A stretch of DNA of 64,000 nucleotides from Gemmobacter aquatilis (GCF_900110025.1 NZ_FOCE01000005.1:1-64000); one strand, 5' to 3'. Numbered from the stretch's first letter, positions 1-8,083 are shown. Notes: generated from the sequence alone by a model not told the origin. Numbers and translations are program-made.

Positions 1-336
1 CGTTCAGCGCCTCGGGCGGGGCGTTGCTGTTCCACCTCTTGAGCAAGCTCTACGAACGCACAAGCGTCATCATCACTACAAACCTCAGCTTCAGCGAATG
101 GGCAACCGTATTCGGCGACGCCAAGATGACCACCGCCCTGCTTGATCGTCTTACCCACCGCTGCCACATCCTTGAGACCGGAAACGACAGCTTCCGCTTC
201 AAGGCAAGCTCAGCAGTAGCCAAAACGAAAAGGGAGGCCACGCATGCCTTGACCCCAGCATAACCCGCAGAACATAACCTTCAGGCGGGTCAATTCTCGA
301 TGAAAACCCCGGGTCACTTCTGGGTGGAAATCAACA
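1..336 (+). mobile_element. Right end of an IS21-family insertion sequence
   Basis: The window opens inside an IS21-type element. After the IstB reading frame stops at 263, two related blocks follow: 287-306, beginning GGGTCAATTCTCGATG, and 311-336, beginning GGGTCACTTCTGGGTG and ending AATCAACA. Repeated terminal blocks with a terminal CA are characteristic of IS21 ends. The element boundary is therefore placed at 336. The sequence directly after it (TGTGACCT) would be the target duplication, which can only be checked with the left end, outside the window. The istA transposase gene is also outside. Confidence 0.8.
3..263 (+). CDS. istB: IstB-like ATP-binding protein of IS21 family, C-terminal part (5' end off window)
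   Basis: Open from the window edge, in frame from base 3, to TAA at 261-263; about 86 residues are visible. It reads [20 protein letters not shown], then [15 protein letters not shown] and [11 protein letters not shown]. This is the conserved C-terminal half of IstB, the AAA+ helper of IS21-type transposition that assists IstA in target selection; the sensor region TTNLxFxEW and the DRLxHRxxxxE block are diagnostic. The Walker A and B motifs lie upstream of the window. The 5' truncation is due to the window edge and says nothing about activity. Confidence 0.88.
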   Translation, partial: FSASGGALLFHLLSKLYERTSVIITTNLSFSEWATVFGDAKMTTALLDRLTHRCHILETGNDSFRFKASSAVAKTKREATHALTPA

Positions 337-337
337 T

Positions 338-673
338 GTGACCTGCACCCTCGCCCTCTGCCTGACCGCCGCGATCACCGTCACAGACGGCGACACCATC
401 CGCGACGGCGCCCTGCGCATCCGCCTCTGGGGCATCGACGCGCCCGAGCTGCACGATCCGCGGGGCCTGGCCTCACGCGCCTACCTGCGGGCGCTGATCG
501 ACGGCCAGCCTGTCGCCTGCGACCCGCGCAATGCCGATCGGTATGGCCGCACCGTCGCCACCTGCTACCTGCCGGATGGGCGCGATCTGGCCTGCGAGAT
601 GGTGAGAGCCGGGCACGCCGTCGATTGGCCGCGCTACAGTGGTGGCGCCTATGCGCGCTGCGAGGGGGAGTGA
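338..673 (+). CDS. Thermonuclease (SNase) family protein, 5' end abutting the IS21 terminus
   Basis: 111 residues from GTG at 338, two bases after the IS end. The start of the protein (LALCLTAAITVTDGDTIRDG) looks like the tail of a signal peptide running into a staphylococcal-nuclease fold. VTDGDTIR, RLWGIDAPEL and RYGRTVATCYL carry the calcium-site Asp and the active-site Arg, Glu and Arg of the family. Such nucleases cut DNA or RNA, usually after export. The family normally has 15-20 more residues ahead of the VTDGDT block, so the IS has probably removed the native start and part of the signal peptide; whether the GTG start works is unknown. It sits in the integrated element, one base ahead of the next gene (TGATG overlap). 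Confidence 0.75.
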   Translation: MTCTLALCLTAAITVTDGDTIRDGALRIRLWGIDAPELHDPRGLASRAYLRALIDGQPVACDPRNADRYGRTVATCYLPDGRDLACEMVRAGHAVDWPRYSGGAYARCEGE

Positions 674-990
674 TGGGCCGCAGGCAGACATTCACCGGGC
701 CTGAACCGGCTGGCTCTATCTTGATGACACCGGACGAGGCAGCCGCCCTGCTGCGCGTCTCGACCAAGACATTGCGGCGCTTGCGTGACAAGGGCCTGCC
801 CTATGTAATGCTGACCAGCGGCACGATCCGCTATAAGCCCGAAGACCTGACCTCATTCATCGCAGGACGCACCCAGCAATGCCATTCCGCCCCAAAGGCT
901 CGCGCTTCTGGCACTACGACTTCCAGATCAGGGGTCGTCGAGTTCATGGCTCTTGCGGGACCGAGGACTTCGCGGAAGCCAAGGGCGTAG
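673..990 (+). CDS. Helix-turn-helix (excisionase/MerR-like) DNA-binding protein
   Basis: 105 residues from ATG at 673, which overlaps the stop of the nuclease gene. Residues about 18-70 (MTPDEAAALLRVSTKTLRR, then GTIRYKPEDLTSFI) form a winged HTH of the helix-turn-helix 17 / excisionase type found next to phage-type integrases. The tail is basic and ends RTSRKPRA. The last 112 bases overlap the integrase gene in another frame. An excisionase or recombination directionality factor is the natural reading from position and fold; a simple transcriptional regulator of the element cannot be excluded. Confidence 0.72.
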   Translation: MGRRQTFTGPEPAGSILMTPDEAAALLRVSTKTLRRLRDKGLPYVMLTSGTIRYKPEDLTSFIAGRTQQCHSAPKARASGTTTSRSGVVEFMALAGPRTSRKPRA

Positions 991-1949
991 AGGCCGAGGC
1001 GCGGGTCAAGGCCAAGCAAAGCCTGACAGACGCTCCACCCGGCATCTTCACGCTGGCGGAGGCCATCGGCACCTATTACGCTGACATCGCGGCGCACCAG
1101 CCATCCGGTCGCACCACGCTGTCACAAGGCAAGGCCCTGCTGTCGATCCTAGATCCGAAGAAGCGCCTGCCCGATCTGACCATGGCCGAGGTGCAGCGCT
1201 ACGTCTCGATGCGGCGGGCCACCGTGGCGAATGCCACCGTCAACCGCGAGCTTCAGCTGCTTGGCCGGGCCCTGCGCCACATGCAGCGCATCCACAAGGC
1301 CAGCCTGCCGGATCTGGACCTGCGGTCTGTCGAGGTGGCCGAGGCGGAAGAGCGCATTCGTGAGCTGACACAGGACGAGCAGACGCGCCTTTTAAAGCAC
1401 CTGCGCGACGATCTTCACCCGCTGGTCAAGGCGGCGTTGATGACCGGCCTGCGCCTGTCGGAGCTGTGCAGCCTGCAATGGTCTGCCGTCGATCTGGACG
1501 CCGCGCGCATTCGCTTTGTGCAGAAGGGCGGCAAGACCCGGCACTTTCCGATCAGTGGCGAGATGCGGGCTTTCCTGTCAGCCCTGCCGCGCGCCGACAC
1601 GCTGCCCCACGCCCGCCATGTGCTGACCTACATCAACCAGAAGGCCAAGGGCCAGCCGCGCCACAAGATCAGCCAGGGCGGCGGCATCATGGAGGTATTC
1701 CGCGCCGCCGTCTCAGATGCCGGCATCGAGGACTTCCGCTTTCACGACCTGCGCCACACATTCGCCACCCGATTGTTGCGCCAGACCGGCAATCTCAAGC
1801 TGGTCTCGCGCCTGCTAGGGCACACCCAGATCGAGACGACGATGCGCTATGCTCATGTGCTGGATGATGACCTCCGGACAGCGTTGGACGGATACTCGTT
1901 GAATGGTCAAGTCCCGAAGAAATCCCCGAAACGCCGCGCAAGCCATTGA
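879..1949 (+). CDS. int: Tyrosine-type site-specific integrase of a tRNA-Gly-integrated element
   Basis: 356 residues. The N-terminal arm-binding and core-binding regions (about 1-160) are followed by the catalytic domain. The full tyrosine recombinase set is visible: Arg192 in TGLRLSEL, Lys219 in GGKTR, His289 and Arg292 in FHDLRHTFATRL, His315 in LLGH, and nucleophile Tyr324 in TMRYAHV. The gene ends 20 bases before the attachment sequence, the usual position for an integrase that recombines at the 3' end of a tRNA. ATG 879 is chosen because the protein then begins MPFRPKGSRFWHYDF, a common integrase start in Rhodobacterales, although it overlaps the preceding HTH gene by 112 bases. Confidence 0.95.
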   Translation: MPFRPKGSRFWHYDFQIRGRRVHGSCGTEDFAEAKGVEAEARVKAKQSLTDAPPGIFTLAEAIGTYYADIAAHQPSGRTTLSQGKALLSILDPKKRLPDLTMAEVQRYVSMRRATVANATVNRELQLLGRALRHMQRIHKASLPDLDLRSVEVAEAEERIRELTQDEQTRLLKHLRDDLHPLVKAALMTGLRLSELCSLQWSAVDLDAARIRFVQKGGKTRHFPISGEMRAFLSALPRADTLPHARHVLTYINQKAKGQPRHKISQGGGIMEVFRAAVSDAGIEDFRFHDLRHTFATRLLRQTGNLKLVSRLLGHTQIETTMRYAHVLDDDLRTALDGYSLNGQVPKKSPKRRASH

Positions 1950-1969
1950 TTATTAACGGGCGGCTTTGC

Positions 1970-2014
1970 CTTCCCAAGCTGATGACGAGGGTTCGATTCC
2001 CTTCACCCGCTCCA
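1970..2014 (+). other. Attachment site: 45-nt 3' fragment of tRNA-Gly (CCC)
   Basis: The sequence from CTTCCCAAGCTGATGACG through the T-arm (GAGGGTTCGATTCCCTTC) to the acceptor end ACCCGCTCCA is the 3' part of a tRNA-Gly with anticodon CCC, including the encoded CCA. The 5' part (acceptor strand, D-arm) is missing: bases upstream of 1970 belong to the integrase 3' region. This is the tRNA remnant (attR-like) expected at the integrase-proximal boundary. An intact tRNA-Gly(CCC) should lie at the other end of the element, left of the window. Confidence 0.88.
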
Positions 2015-2042
2015 ATTTTCCCCAGACATTGCAAGACATCGC

Positions 2043-2080
2043 AAAAGAAAAGGCGCAAAGCATTTCTGCCTGCGCCTTGA
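2043..2080 (-). terminator. Rho-independent terminator of the CHAP-protein gene
   Basis: On the minus strand AAGGCGCA (2078-2071) pairs with TGCGCCTT (2057-2050), with a 13-base loop, followed by a T-rich tail TTTTCTTTT. It begins about 25 bases after the stop of the leftward CHAP gene. Confidence 0.7.
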
Positions 2081-2102
2081 TCCGTTTCGCGCCCGCTCGA
2101 AG

Positions 2103-2684
2103 TCAGCGGTAGATGAAACCGAACACCGGATAGGGTGCGCCCATGGAGCCGGCCGAGTTTTCCACACGCACTTTCGACCAGTCGTTCTGGGCGGAAATGT
2201 CGATCACCAGTGTATCCTGCGTGATGCGGTTGCGCTCCCAATTCGCCTGGTCGATCAGGATGCGGCGTTCGTCCACCACCTGAGACACGACGGCAACATG
2301 GCCCATCGGCATCTTGCGGGTGGCGCGAAAGTTCATCACAGCGCCGACCTGCGGTTCTGATCCACGCTTGTAGCGATCTGCCGCCTGCTTCCACCAGGTA
2401 ACCGCATTCCCCTTCAGCTCGATCCCCGACACCGCACGGGCGAAAGGCACACACCAGAGGCGCCCCTTGCGCGGCGCGCTGGCGACTTCTGCCACCGCCT
2501 GTTTCAACTCGGAGCGCAGCGCCTCGGTTTCGACCTGCGCCTCTTTTTCATCGGCCACAACAGGCTTCGTCATGCGGGCGATCTGTGCATCCCCCCGCGC
2601 ATCGCTGTTCTTGGCTTCCGCGACGGGCGCCTGTGCGAGAAGGGCGAAGGCAAGCAGGGCTGCAGATGCGGTCTTGCAGATCAT
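2103..2684 (-). CDS. Exported CHAP-domain amidase/peptidase
   Basis: 193 residues. Residues 1-24 are a typical signal peptide (ALLAFALLAQAPVAEA). A charged, partly helical stretch (25-70) follows, then a CHAP (NlpC/P60-like) domain. The catalytic Cys is Cys78 in RLWCVPFAR, the His is His129 in MGHVAVV, and the polar third residue is Asn148 in DQANW. CHAP enzymes cut peptide or amide bonds in peptidoglycan, so a role in periplasmic cell-wall turnover is likely. The gene stands alone, with its own terminator downstream. The domain call is secure; the substrate is inferred from the family. Confidence 0.85.
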   Translation of the reverse strand: MICKTASAALLAFALLAQAPVAEAKNSDARGDAQIARMTKPVVADEKEAQVETEALRSELKQAVAEVASAPRKGRLWCVPFARAVSGIELKGNAVTWWKQAADRYKRGSEPQVGAVMNFRATRKMPMGHVAVVSQVVDERRILIDQANWERNRITQDTLVIDISAQNDWSKVRVENSAGSMGAPYPVFGFIYR

Positions 2685-2980
2685 GTCCGTCCTTATCCGT
2701 CAGGTCTGGGTCGTTCAGGGTTAAACGATTTCTTCAGTCTGGGTGCCACGGGCGGTTCCGTCTGGGCAAGCCCTCCGGATTTCGTTAGGCCGAAACCCGC
2801 CACCCCCCACCAATCCAGCGGCAGCAAACCGCGCAGCGGGAACGGCTGGCAAAAATCTCCTCTTGATCCAGCGGGATACGGCGATAACCCGCAGAGATTC
2901 GGCCTGTCCCCCACAGGGAACGGCTTTCCTTTCGCCGGGTCAGGCGCTAGCACATCCCTGTCAGTTTTCAGGAGCTTCGC
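2685..2980. other. Intergenic region, nothing recognised
   Basis: 296 bases between the leftward CHAP gene and the rightward ridA-like gene, so it must carry two divergent promoters. I see no clear promoter pair, RNA gene or credible small ORF; frames open here are antisense to or overlap neighbouring genes. A short GGAACGGCT motif occurs twice (near 2840 and 2917) without further symmetry. Confidence 0.5.
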
Positions 2981-3334
2981 ATGAACGACGATATCAAGCG
3001 CATCGGCACCGGCGCCCGCATGAGCGAGGGTGTGTGCTACAACGGCATCATCTGGCTGGCCGGTCAGGTCGGCAATCCCGGCGATTCGGTCGCCGATCAG
3101 ACGCGAACCTGTCTGGCCGAGGTGGACCGCATCCTCGCCGCAGCGGGCACCGATAAGACCCGCATCCTGTCCACCCAGATCTGGTTGGCCGACATTGCGG
3201 ATTTCGCCGAGATGAATGCGGTCTGGGATACCTGGGTGCCGCAAGGCCATACCCCTGCGCGCGCCACCGGCGAAGCCAAGCTGGCCGCACCGGAATACAA
3301 GGTCGAGGTCATCGTGACGGCGGCGCTGAAGTAA
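2981..3334 (+). CDS. RidA/YjgF-family enamine/imine deaminase
   Basis: 117 residues, the whole length of a Rid domain. ATG 2981 is preceded by AGGAGCTTCGC, a good ribosome binding site. The family core is visible: YNGIIWLAGQVG near residues 20-31, the helix DQTRTCLAEVDRILAAAGT, and PARATGEA with Arg94 at the place of the substrate-carboxylate-binding Arg of RidA, followed by KVEVIVTAA. RidA proteins hydrolyse reactive enamine or imine intermediates released by PLP enzymes. The Cys usually found two residues after that Arg is Thr here, so this may be a Rid subfamily member rather than true RidA. Confidence 0.85.
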   Translation: MNDDIKRIGTGARMSEGVCYNGIIWLAGQVGNPGDSVADQTRTCLAEVDRILAAAGTDKTRILSTQIWLADIADFAEMNAVWDTWVPQGHTPARATGEAKLAAPEYKVEVIVTAALK

Positions 3335-3361
3335 GGCGCCCGAATTTTCTGCGAAAATTCG

Positions 3362-3392
3362 AAAAAAGACCGGGGGGCTGCGCGCCCCCCGG
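3362..3392 (-). terminator. Rho-independent terminator of the zwf-pgl-pgi operon
   Basis: On the minus strand CCGGGGGGC (3392-3384) pairs perfectly with GCCCCCCGG (3378-3370) around a 5-base loop, followed by TC and six T (3367-3362). It lies 35 bases past the pgi stop and forms the hairpin half of the dispersed intergenic repeat found here. A second small palindrome (3341-3361, CGAATTTTC / GAAAATTCG) sits next to it. Confidence 0.85.
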
Positions 3393-3424
3393 CCCCCCTG
3401 CGGGATATTTGTGCCAAGATGAAG
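3370..3424 (+). repeat. Dispersed intergenic repeat, copy 1
   Basis: A G/C hairpin (CCGGGGGGC...GCCCCCCGG) followed by CCCCCCTGCGGGATATTTGTGCCAAGATGAA. The core ATATTTGTGCCAAGATGAA spans 3405-3423. It lies just beyond the 3' ends of ridA (+) and pgi (-). Confidence 0.8.
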
Positions 3425-3426
3425 GA

Positions 3427-5028
3427 TCAGGCGCGCAGCCAGGCCACCAGTTGCTGGGTGGAGCCGTCTTTGGTTTCGGCGCTTTGTGTGCCTTCGAGGA
3501 TCGGTTGCAGCGCCAGCGCCAGTTCCTTGCCCAGTTCCACCCCCCATTGATCATAGCTGTTCAGGCCGAGGATCACCCCCTCGACAAAGACGCGGTGTTC
3601 ATAAAGCGCGATGATCTGCCCCAGCACGAAGGGCGTGAGCTTCGGATAGGCCAGCGTGGTGGAGGGACGGTTGCCCGGGAAGACACGGTGGCGGGCCTGC
3701 CGTTCCAGTTCAGCCCCGGTCAGGCCCTTTTTCGCCATGATGGCGCGGGCTTCGTCCAGCGAACGGCCGCGCATCAGCGCCTCGGATTGGGCAAGGCAGT
3801 TGGCGACCAGCAGCAGGTGCTGATGTGCCAGAGCGGGTTCAAACCCCTCGCGCCCCACAAGGAATTCGCAGGGCACGATGCGGGTGCCCTGATGGATCAA
3901 CTGATAGAAGGCGTGCTGGCCATTGGTGCCGGGTTCGCCCCAGACCACCGGGCCAGAGTGATAGGGCAGATCGGCGCCATCCATGCTGACGCGCTTGCCG
4001 TTCGATTCCATCTCCAGCTGTTGCAGATAGGCGGGCAGACGGCTGAGGCGCTGTTCATAGGGCAACACGGCGCGGGTGGCATGGCCGCAGACCTGATTGT
4101 GCCACAACCCGACCAGCGCCAGAAGCACCGGCAGGTTCTGCGCAAAGGGCGCGGTGCGGAAATGCGCATCCATGTCGGCGCCCCCGGCGAGGAAGTCGTC
4201 AAACGCCTCGGGGCCAATGGCAAGCATCAGCACAAGGCCGATCGGACCCCACATCGAATAGCGCCCGCCGACCCAATCCTCGAAACCGAACACCCGTTCG
4301 GCATCAATCCCGTAGGCCGCCGTGCGATCCGCCGCAGTGGACACGGCGGCGAATTGTGCCGCAGGGTTGGCCACCCGCGCCGCCATCCAGCGCTTGGCGG
4401 TATCGGCATTGGTCATCGTCTCGATGGTGGTGAAGGTTTTCGAGGCAACGATGACCAGCGTGGTTTCCGGGTTCAGCCCGGCCAGCACATCGGCGATATG
4501 CGCACCATCGACATTCGAGACGAAATGGCAGCGCGGCCCGTCGGCAAAGGGCGCAAGCGCCAGCGCCGCCATGGCCGGGCCAAGATCGGAGCCGCCGATG
4601 CCGATATTCACCACATCGGTGATCTTGCCGCCCTGCCCGGTGAAGCGCCCCGACCGCACATCCCGCGCAAAGGCCTGCAGGCGGGCATGAGTGGCCCGCA
4701 CCTCCGGCATCACGTCACGGCCTTCGACGATCACCGAAGCAGACAGGTTGCGCAGCGCGGTGTGCAGCACGGCGCGGCCCTCGGTATCGTTGATCTGCGC
4801 ACCGGAGAACATGGCTTCGCGCTTGGCGGCAACGCCCTGCTTTTCGGCCAGATCCAGCAGCAGGCGTAGCGCCGTGTCATCAATCGCGGTTTTCGAGAAA
4901 TCGAACAGCAAACCCGCATGTTCGACGGAAAACGCCGCCGCATCGCGGCCTGCGGCAAAAAGATCGGCAATGCGGGTGTCTTTGGTGGCGCTATGGTGGT
5001 CGATCAGCGGCTGAAACAGTGCGGTCAT
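3427..5028 (-). CDS. pgi: Glucose-6-phosphate isomerase
   Basis: 533 residues, the usual length of the bacterial Pgi family. It interconverts glucose 6-phosphate and fructose 6-phosphate in the cytoplasm. Visible hallmarks are [11 protein letters not shown] in the sugar-phosphate site, [10 protein letters not shown], the signature [20 protein letters not shown] with catalytic Glu and His, and DQWGVELGK with the catalytic Lys near the C-terminus. It is the last gene of a zwf-pgl-pgi operon: pgl ends only 19 bases upstream and a strong terminator follows. With an oxidative route made by its neighbours, Pgi can return fructose 6-phosphate to glucose 6-phosphate for Entner-Doudoroff or pentose-phosphate use. 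Confidence 0.97.
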   Translation of the reverse strand: MTALFQPLIDHHSATKDTRIADLFAAGRDAAAFSVEHAGLLFDFSKTAIDDTALRLLLDLAEKQGVAAKREAMFSGAQINDTEGRAVLHTALRNLSASVIVEGRDVMPEVRATHARLQAFARDVRSGRFTGQGGKITDVVNIGIGGSDLGPAMAALALAPFADGPRCHFVSNVDGAHIADVLAGLNPETTLVIVASKTFTTIETMTNADTAKRWMAARVANPAAQFAAVSTAADRTAAYGIDAERVFGFEDWVGGRYSMWGPIGLVLMLAIGPEAFDDFLAGGADMDAHFRTAPFAQNLPVLLALVGLWHNQVCGHATRAVLPYEQRLSRLPAYLQQLEMESNGKRVSMDGADLPYHSGPVVWGEPGTNGQHAFYQLIHQGTRIVPCEFLVGREGFEPALAHQHLLLVANCLAQSEALMRGRSLDEARAIMAKKGLTGAELERQARHRVFPGNRPSTTLAYPKLTPFVLGQIIALYEHRVFVEGVILGLNSYDQWGVELGKELALALQPILEGTQSAETKDGSTQQLVAWLRA

Positions 5029-5047
5029 CGGTTCGCGTCCCTGTAGT

Positions 5048-5719
5048 TTAGCCCGCCCAATGGACGGTTGCGTTCTTCAACACTGCGGCGACCGGCGCTT
5101 CAAGTGGGCTCAGGTGCGCGGCACGCTCAAGGGCGGCACGTTTGTCCGCGCCGGTGATCAGGATATGGATGTTCATCGCCCCCGCCAGCACCGGGGCCGA
5201 CAGGGTGATGCGCGGCTCGCCCGCCGCATCGGCCCGCATCGGCACCAGGATCGGTGCGTCGGGGCTCAGCGCCTCGGCCAGACGGTCGGCGCCGGGGAAC
5301 AGGCTGGCGGTGTGCATATCCGCCCCCATGCCCAGCAACAGCACCGAGATCGGCAGATGCGGGCGCAGCCCTTCGGCCAGTGTCTCCAGCATGGGTTCAG
5401 GCGTTTCGGCCTCGGCATAAAGCGGCACCAAGTGCGCCAACCGGGCGTTGCCGCGCAGCAACCGCTCGCGCAGCAGCCGCGTGTTGGACCGCGGGTTGCT
5501 TTCCGGCACCCAGCGTTCGTCGTTCAGAAACACCGCGACATTGGCCCAATCCAGATCCACCCCCGACAGCGTGTCGAAGATCGGCCCCGGCGTGGTGCCG
5601 CCCGGCACACAGAACGAGGCCCGCCCCTCGCGCCGCAGGAAATCGGCCAACTCTCCCGCCAGCCGGTCGGCCAGCGACAGCATCAGCAATTCGCGGTCGG
5701 GATATTCGAGGACATTCAC
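5048..5719 (-). CDS. pgl: 6-phosphogluconolactonase (DevB/SOL type)
   Basis: 223 residues, normal for the DevB/SOL family. It hydrolyses 6-phosphogluconolactone to 6-phosphogluconate. Motifs are [15 protein letters not shown] near residue 38, [19 protein letters not shown], and [15 protein letters not shown], the family active-site block (Met here where Gly is most common in GxDGHTAS). The start is GTG at 5719; it overlaps the zwf stop by four bases (GTGA), so the two are translationally coupled. It acts directly on the zwf product, which fits the order. Confidence 0.96.
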   Translation of the reverse strand: MNVLEYPDRELLMLSLADRLAGELADFLRREGRASFCVPGGTTPGPIFDTLSGVDLDWANVAVFLNDERWVPESNPRSNTRLLRERLLRGNARLAHLVPLYAEAETPEPMLETLAEGLRPHLPISVLLLGMGADMHTASLFPGADRLAEALSPDAPILVPMRADAAGEPRITLSAPVLAGAMNIHILITGADKRAALERAAHLSPLEAPVAAVLKNATVHWAG

Positions 5720-7170
5720 TCGCGGATCTCCCGCCAGCGGCGCCCGTCGCGATGCATCAGCATCAGCGCATCTTCAGGCCCCGAGGTGCCCGGATCATAG
5801 CCGCGCGGCCGGTCGCCCCGTGCCTCCCAGCCCTGGATGATCGGGTCTGTCCAGGCCCAGGCCGCCTCCACCTCGTCGCCCCGCATGAACAGAGTCTGGT
5901 TGCCGCGGATCACATCCATGATAAGCCGTTCGTAAGCGTCGGGAATATCGGCCCCTTCTTCACCCAGCGCATCGGCAAAGCTCATGTCCAGCGGCACCTG
6001 CACAAGGCGCATCCCGCCCGGCCCCGGTTCCTTGATCATCACCTTCAGGTTCATGCCCTCGTTCGGTTGCAACCGGATCACCAGCACGTTTTCCCGCCAG
6101 CCCGGCGCATCGTCAAAGATCGAATGCGGCGGCTCCTTGAAGGTGATCGCAATCTCCGATTCACGCGCGCGCAGCTTCTTGCCGGTGCGCAGATAGAAGG
6201 GCGTGCCCTGCCAGCGCCAGTTCGCCACCTGCACTTTCAGCGCGATATAGCTTTCGGTTTTCGACTCCGGGTTCTCGCTGTCCTCGATATAGCCCGGCGC
6301 GCCTTTCAGCCCCAGATACTGGCCGCGCACGATGTCTTCTGGCGCCACGGGTTGCAGCGCGCGGATCACCTTCAGCTTTTCATCCCGCACGGCGTTCGGG
6401 TCAAAGTGATAGGGCGGCTCCATCGCGATCAGGCAGATCAGCTGCATCAGGTGGTTCTGCACCATATCCCGCATCGCGCCGGATTTGTCGTAATAGGCGC
6501 CCCGCCCTTCGACCCCCACGGTTTCCGCCACGGTGATCTGCACATGGTCGATATATTGGGCGTTCCACAGCGGTTCGAACAGGATATTGGCGAAACGCAC
6601 CGCCATCAGGTTCTGCACGGTTTCCTTGCCCAGATAATGGTCGATCCGGTAGATCTGCTGTTCGCAGAAATGCTCGGCCAGCGTGGCATTGAGCGCGCGC
6701 GCCGTTTGCAGATCGCGGCCAAACGGCTTTTCCACCACGATCCGGCTTTGCGGATGGGCGATCCCCCAAGCGTGCAGCCGTTCGGCCAGATCGCCGAACA
6801 AAGCCGGCGCCACCGAGAAGTAGAAGGCCTGCACCCTGTCCGGCCGCACCAGCGCCTTCAGCGCCGCCCAGCCCTCCTCGCCCTTCGCATCGACGGCGAC
6901 ATAGGACAGATGGTCGATGAATTCGCTGATGATCCGTGCGTCGCGCTTGTCGAGGCTGACGAATTCGTCAATCGCCTCGCGCACCATCTGCCGGAACTCC
7001 GCCTCGGTCATCGCCGAACGGGCGGCGCCGATGATGCGGCTGTCTGGCGGGATCTGCCCTGCCAGATAGCGGCGATACAGACCCGGCAGGATCTTGCGCC
7101 GGGCCAGATCGCCCGTCGCGCCAAAGATCACGAGATCGAAGACCTCAACCGGAATGACTCGCGACACCAT
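5716..7170 (-). CDS. zwf: Glucose-6-phosphate 1-dehydrogenase
   Basis: 484 residues from ATG at 7170, chosen because GGAGAGAGACC precedes it; an upstream in-frame TTG would lack such a site. It oxidises glucose 6-phosphate to 6-phosphogluconolactone with NAD(P). FGATGDLARRK (coenzyme loop, about residues 15-25) and RIDHYLGKETVQNLM (substrate site with the catalytic His nearby) are diagnostic. It is the first gene of zwf-pgl-pgi. The promoter and the GTTAGCGCTAAC operator just upstream suggest LacI-family control, as known for central carbon genes in Rhodobacter (CceR); that assignment is inference. Confidence 0.97.
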   Translation of the reverse strand: MVSRVIPVEVFDLVIFGATGDLARRKILPGLYRRYLAGQIPPDSRIIGAARSAMTEAEFRQMVREAIDEFVSLDKRDARIISEFIDHLSYVAVDAKGEEGWAALKALVRPDRVQAFYFSVAPALFGDLAERLHAWGIAHPQSRIVVEKPFGRDLQTARALNATLAEHFCEQQIYRIDHYLGKETVQNLMAVRFANILFEPLWNAQYIDHVQITVAETVGVEGRGAYYDKSGAMRDMVQNHLMQLICLIAMEPPYHFDPNAVRDEKLKVIRALQPVAPEDIVRGQYLGLKGAPGYIEDSENPESKTESYIALKVQVANWRWQGTPFYLRTGKKLRARESEIAITFKEPPHSIFDDAPGWRENVLVIRLQPNEGMNLKVMIKEPGPGGMRLVQVPLDMSFADALGEEGADIPDAYERLIMDVIRGNQTLFMRGDEVEAAWAWTDPIIQGWEARGDRPRGYDPGTSGPEDALMLMHRDGRRWREIRE

Positions 7171-7216
7171 GGTCTCTCTCCGCTGCAACTGCTGCCCGCG
7201 CCTCTCCGCCTCGGAT

Positions 7217-7228
7217 GTTAGCGCTAAC
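7217..7228 (-). promoter_or_regulatory. Perfect palindromic operator GTTAGCGCTAAC before zwf
   Basis: A 12-base perfect palindrome with central CG, the form bound by LacI-family regulators. It lies 47 bases before the zwf start and immediately downstream of the predicted transcription start. The shape resembles the motif I recall for the Rhodobacter CceR regulon, but the regulator gene is not in this window. Confidence 0.75.
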
Positions 7229-7235
7229 GAGAGTG

Positions 7236-7264
7236 TTCATACCCGCTGGCCGACCGAAAGTCTA
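7236..7264 (-). promoter_or_regulatory. Predicted sigma-70 type promoter of zwf-pgl-pgi
   Basis: On the minus strand TAGACT (7264-7259) and TATGAA (7241-7236) are separated by 17 bases. Each matches 4 of 6 consensus positions. The start site would fall near 7229, directly before the palindromic operator. Confidence 0.55.
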
Positions 7265-7301
7265 GCACCTGATCGGCCGGTTTGGAAACGCTTTGCCGGG
7301 A

Positions 7302-7997
7302 TCAGTTCTCGTCCAGCACCTGCCAGCTGACCCGGCGCAGCCCCGGTTCCGCCGCCAGCCGCGCCGCCGCCTGATCCAGCAGGGAATCGACCAGCCCTTC
7401 TGCATTTATGGTGGCCGTCACAGTGATCCCGTCGCCCTCAGCCGTGCCCAGCTCGATCTGCACCAGATGCAGCCCACCCACCGCCAGCGTGCGCAGCAGC
7501 AACGCGCGGATCTCGGCCTCCTGCGCGGCCGTGCCGGTGATACAGATCTGGTAATGGCGCAGAATCGGCACCCCGGCATTGGTCTTGCGTTTCAGCCACT
7601 TCACCAGCGGCCGCAGCCCCAGATTGATGAACACGACAAAGCCGGTCAGCATCAGCGCATGGGGCCAGAACCCCGCCCCCGCCATCAGCCCCACCGCCGC
7701 CGAACACCACAACGTCGCCGCCGTGTTCAGCCCGTGCACATTGAACCCGTCGCGGAAAATGATCCCGGCCCCCAGAAAGCCGATGCCGCTGACCACCTGC
7801 GCCGCAACACGGGTCGGGCTGACTTCATTGGGGAAAAGCGTTGAAAACAGAACAAAACTCGCCGCCCCCAGCGCGACAAGCGCATTGGTGCGCAGCCCGG
7901 CCATCCTTTGGCGCACCTGCCGTTCCGACCCGATCAGCGCGCCGCAGCCAAGCGCCACGGCCATGTTGATCGCGGCAAGGTCAAGCGAAGGGATCAT
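7302..7997 (-). CDS. MgtC/SapB-family inner-membrane protein
   Basis: 231 residues. The N-terminal half has four hydrophobic segments with MgtC signatures: GALIGSERQVRQRMAGLRTN, then GIGFLGAGIIFRDG and GLNTAATLWCSAAVGLMAG. The C-terminal part (about 150-231) is a soluble ACT-like domain. In pathogens MgtC helps adaptation to low magnesium and binds the F-type ATP synthase; environmental relatives are poorly understood, so the function stays general. GGAGAGCCGG lies just before the ATG. It stands alone, 100 bases upstream of and co-directional with zwf. No magnesium-responsive leader is recognisable. Confidence 0.88.
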   Translation of the reverse strand: MIPSLDLAAINMAVALGCGALIGSERQVRQRMAGLRTNALVALGAASFVLFSTLFPNEVSPTRVAAQVVSGIGFLGAGIIFRDGFNVHGLNTAATLWCSAAVGLMAGAGFWPHALMLTGFVVFINLGLRPLVKWLKRKTNAGVPILRHYQICITGTAAQEAEIRALLLRTLAVGGLHLVQIELGTAEGDGITVTATINAEGLVDSLLDQAAARLAAEPGLRRVSWQVLDEN

Positions 7998-8083
7998 CCG
8001 GCTCTCCAGTCAAAGGAGGCCAGCTTAGCTGCCCGGTGCGGAATTTGTAACGGTTTTACGACAGTTTTGCGACAAAACCGAAA

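Noticed and set aside
5254-7221. 655-codon frame antisense to zwf and pgl
   Set aside because: Shadow of two certain enzymes, low-complexity Arg/His/Pro composition, no domain.
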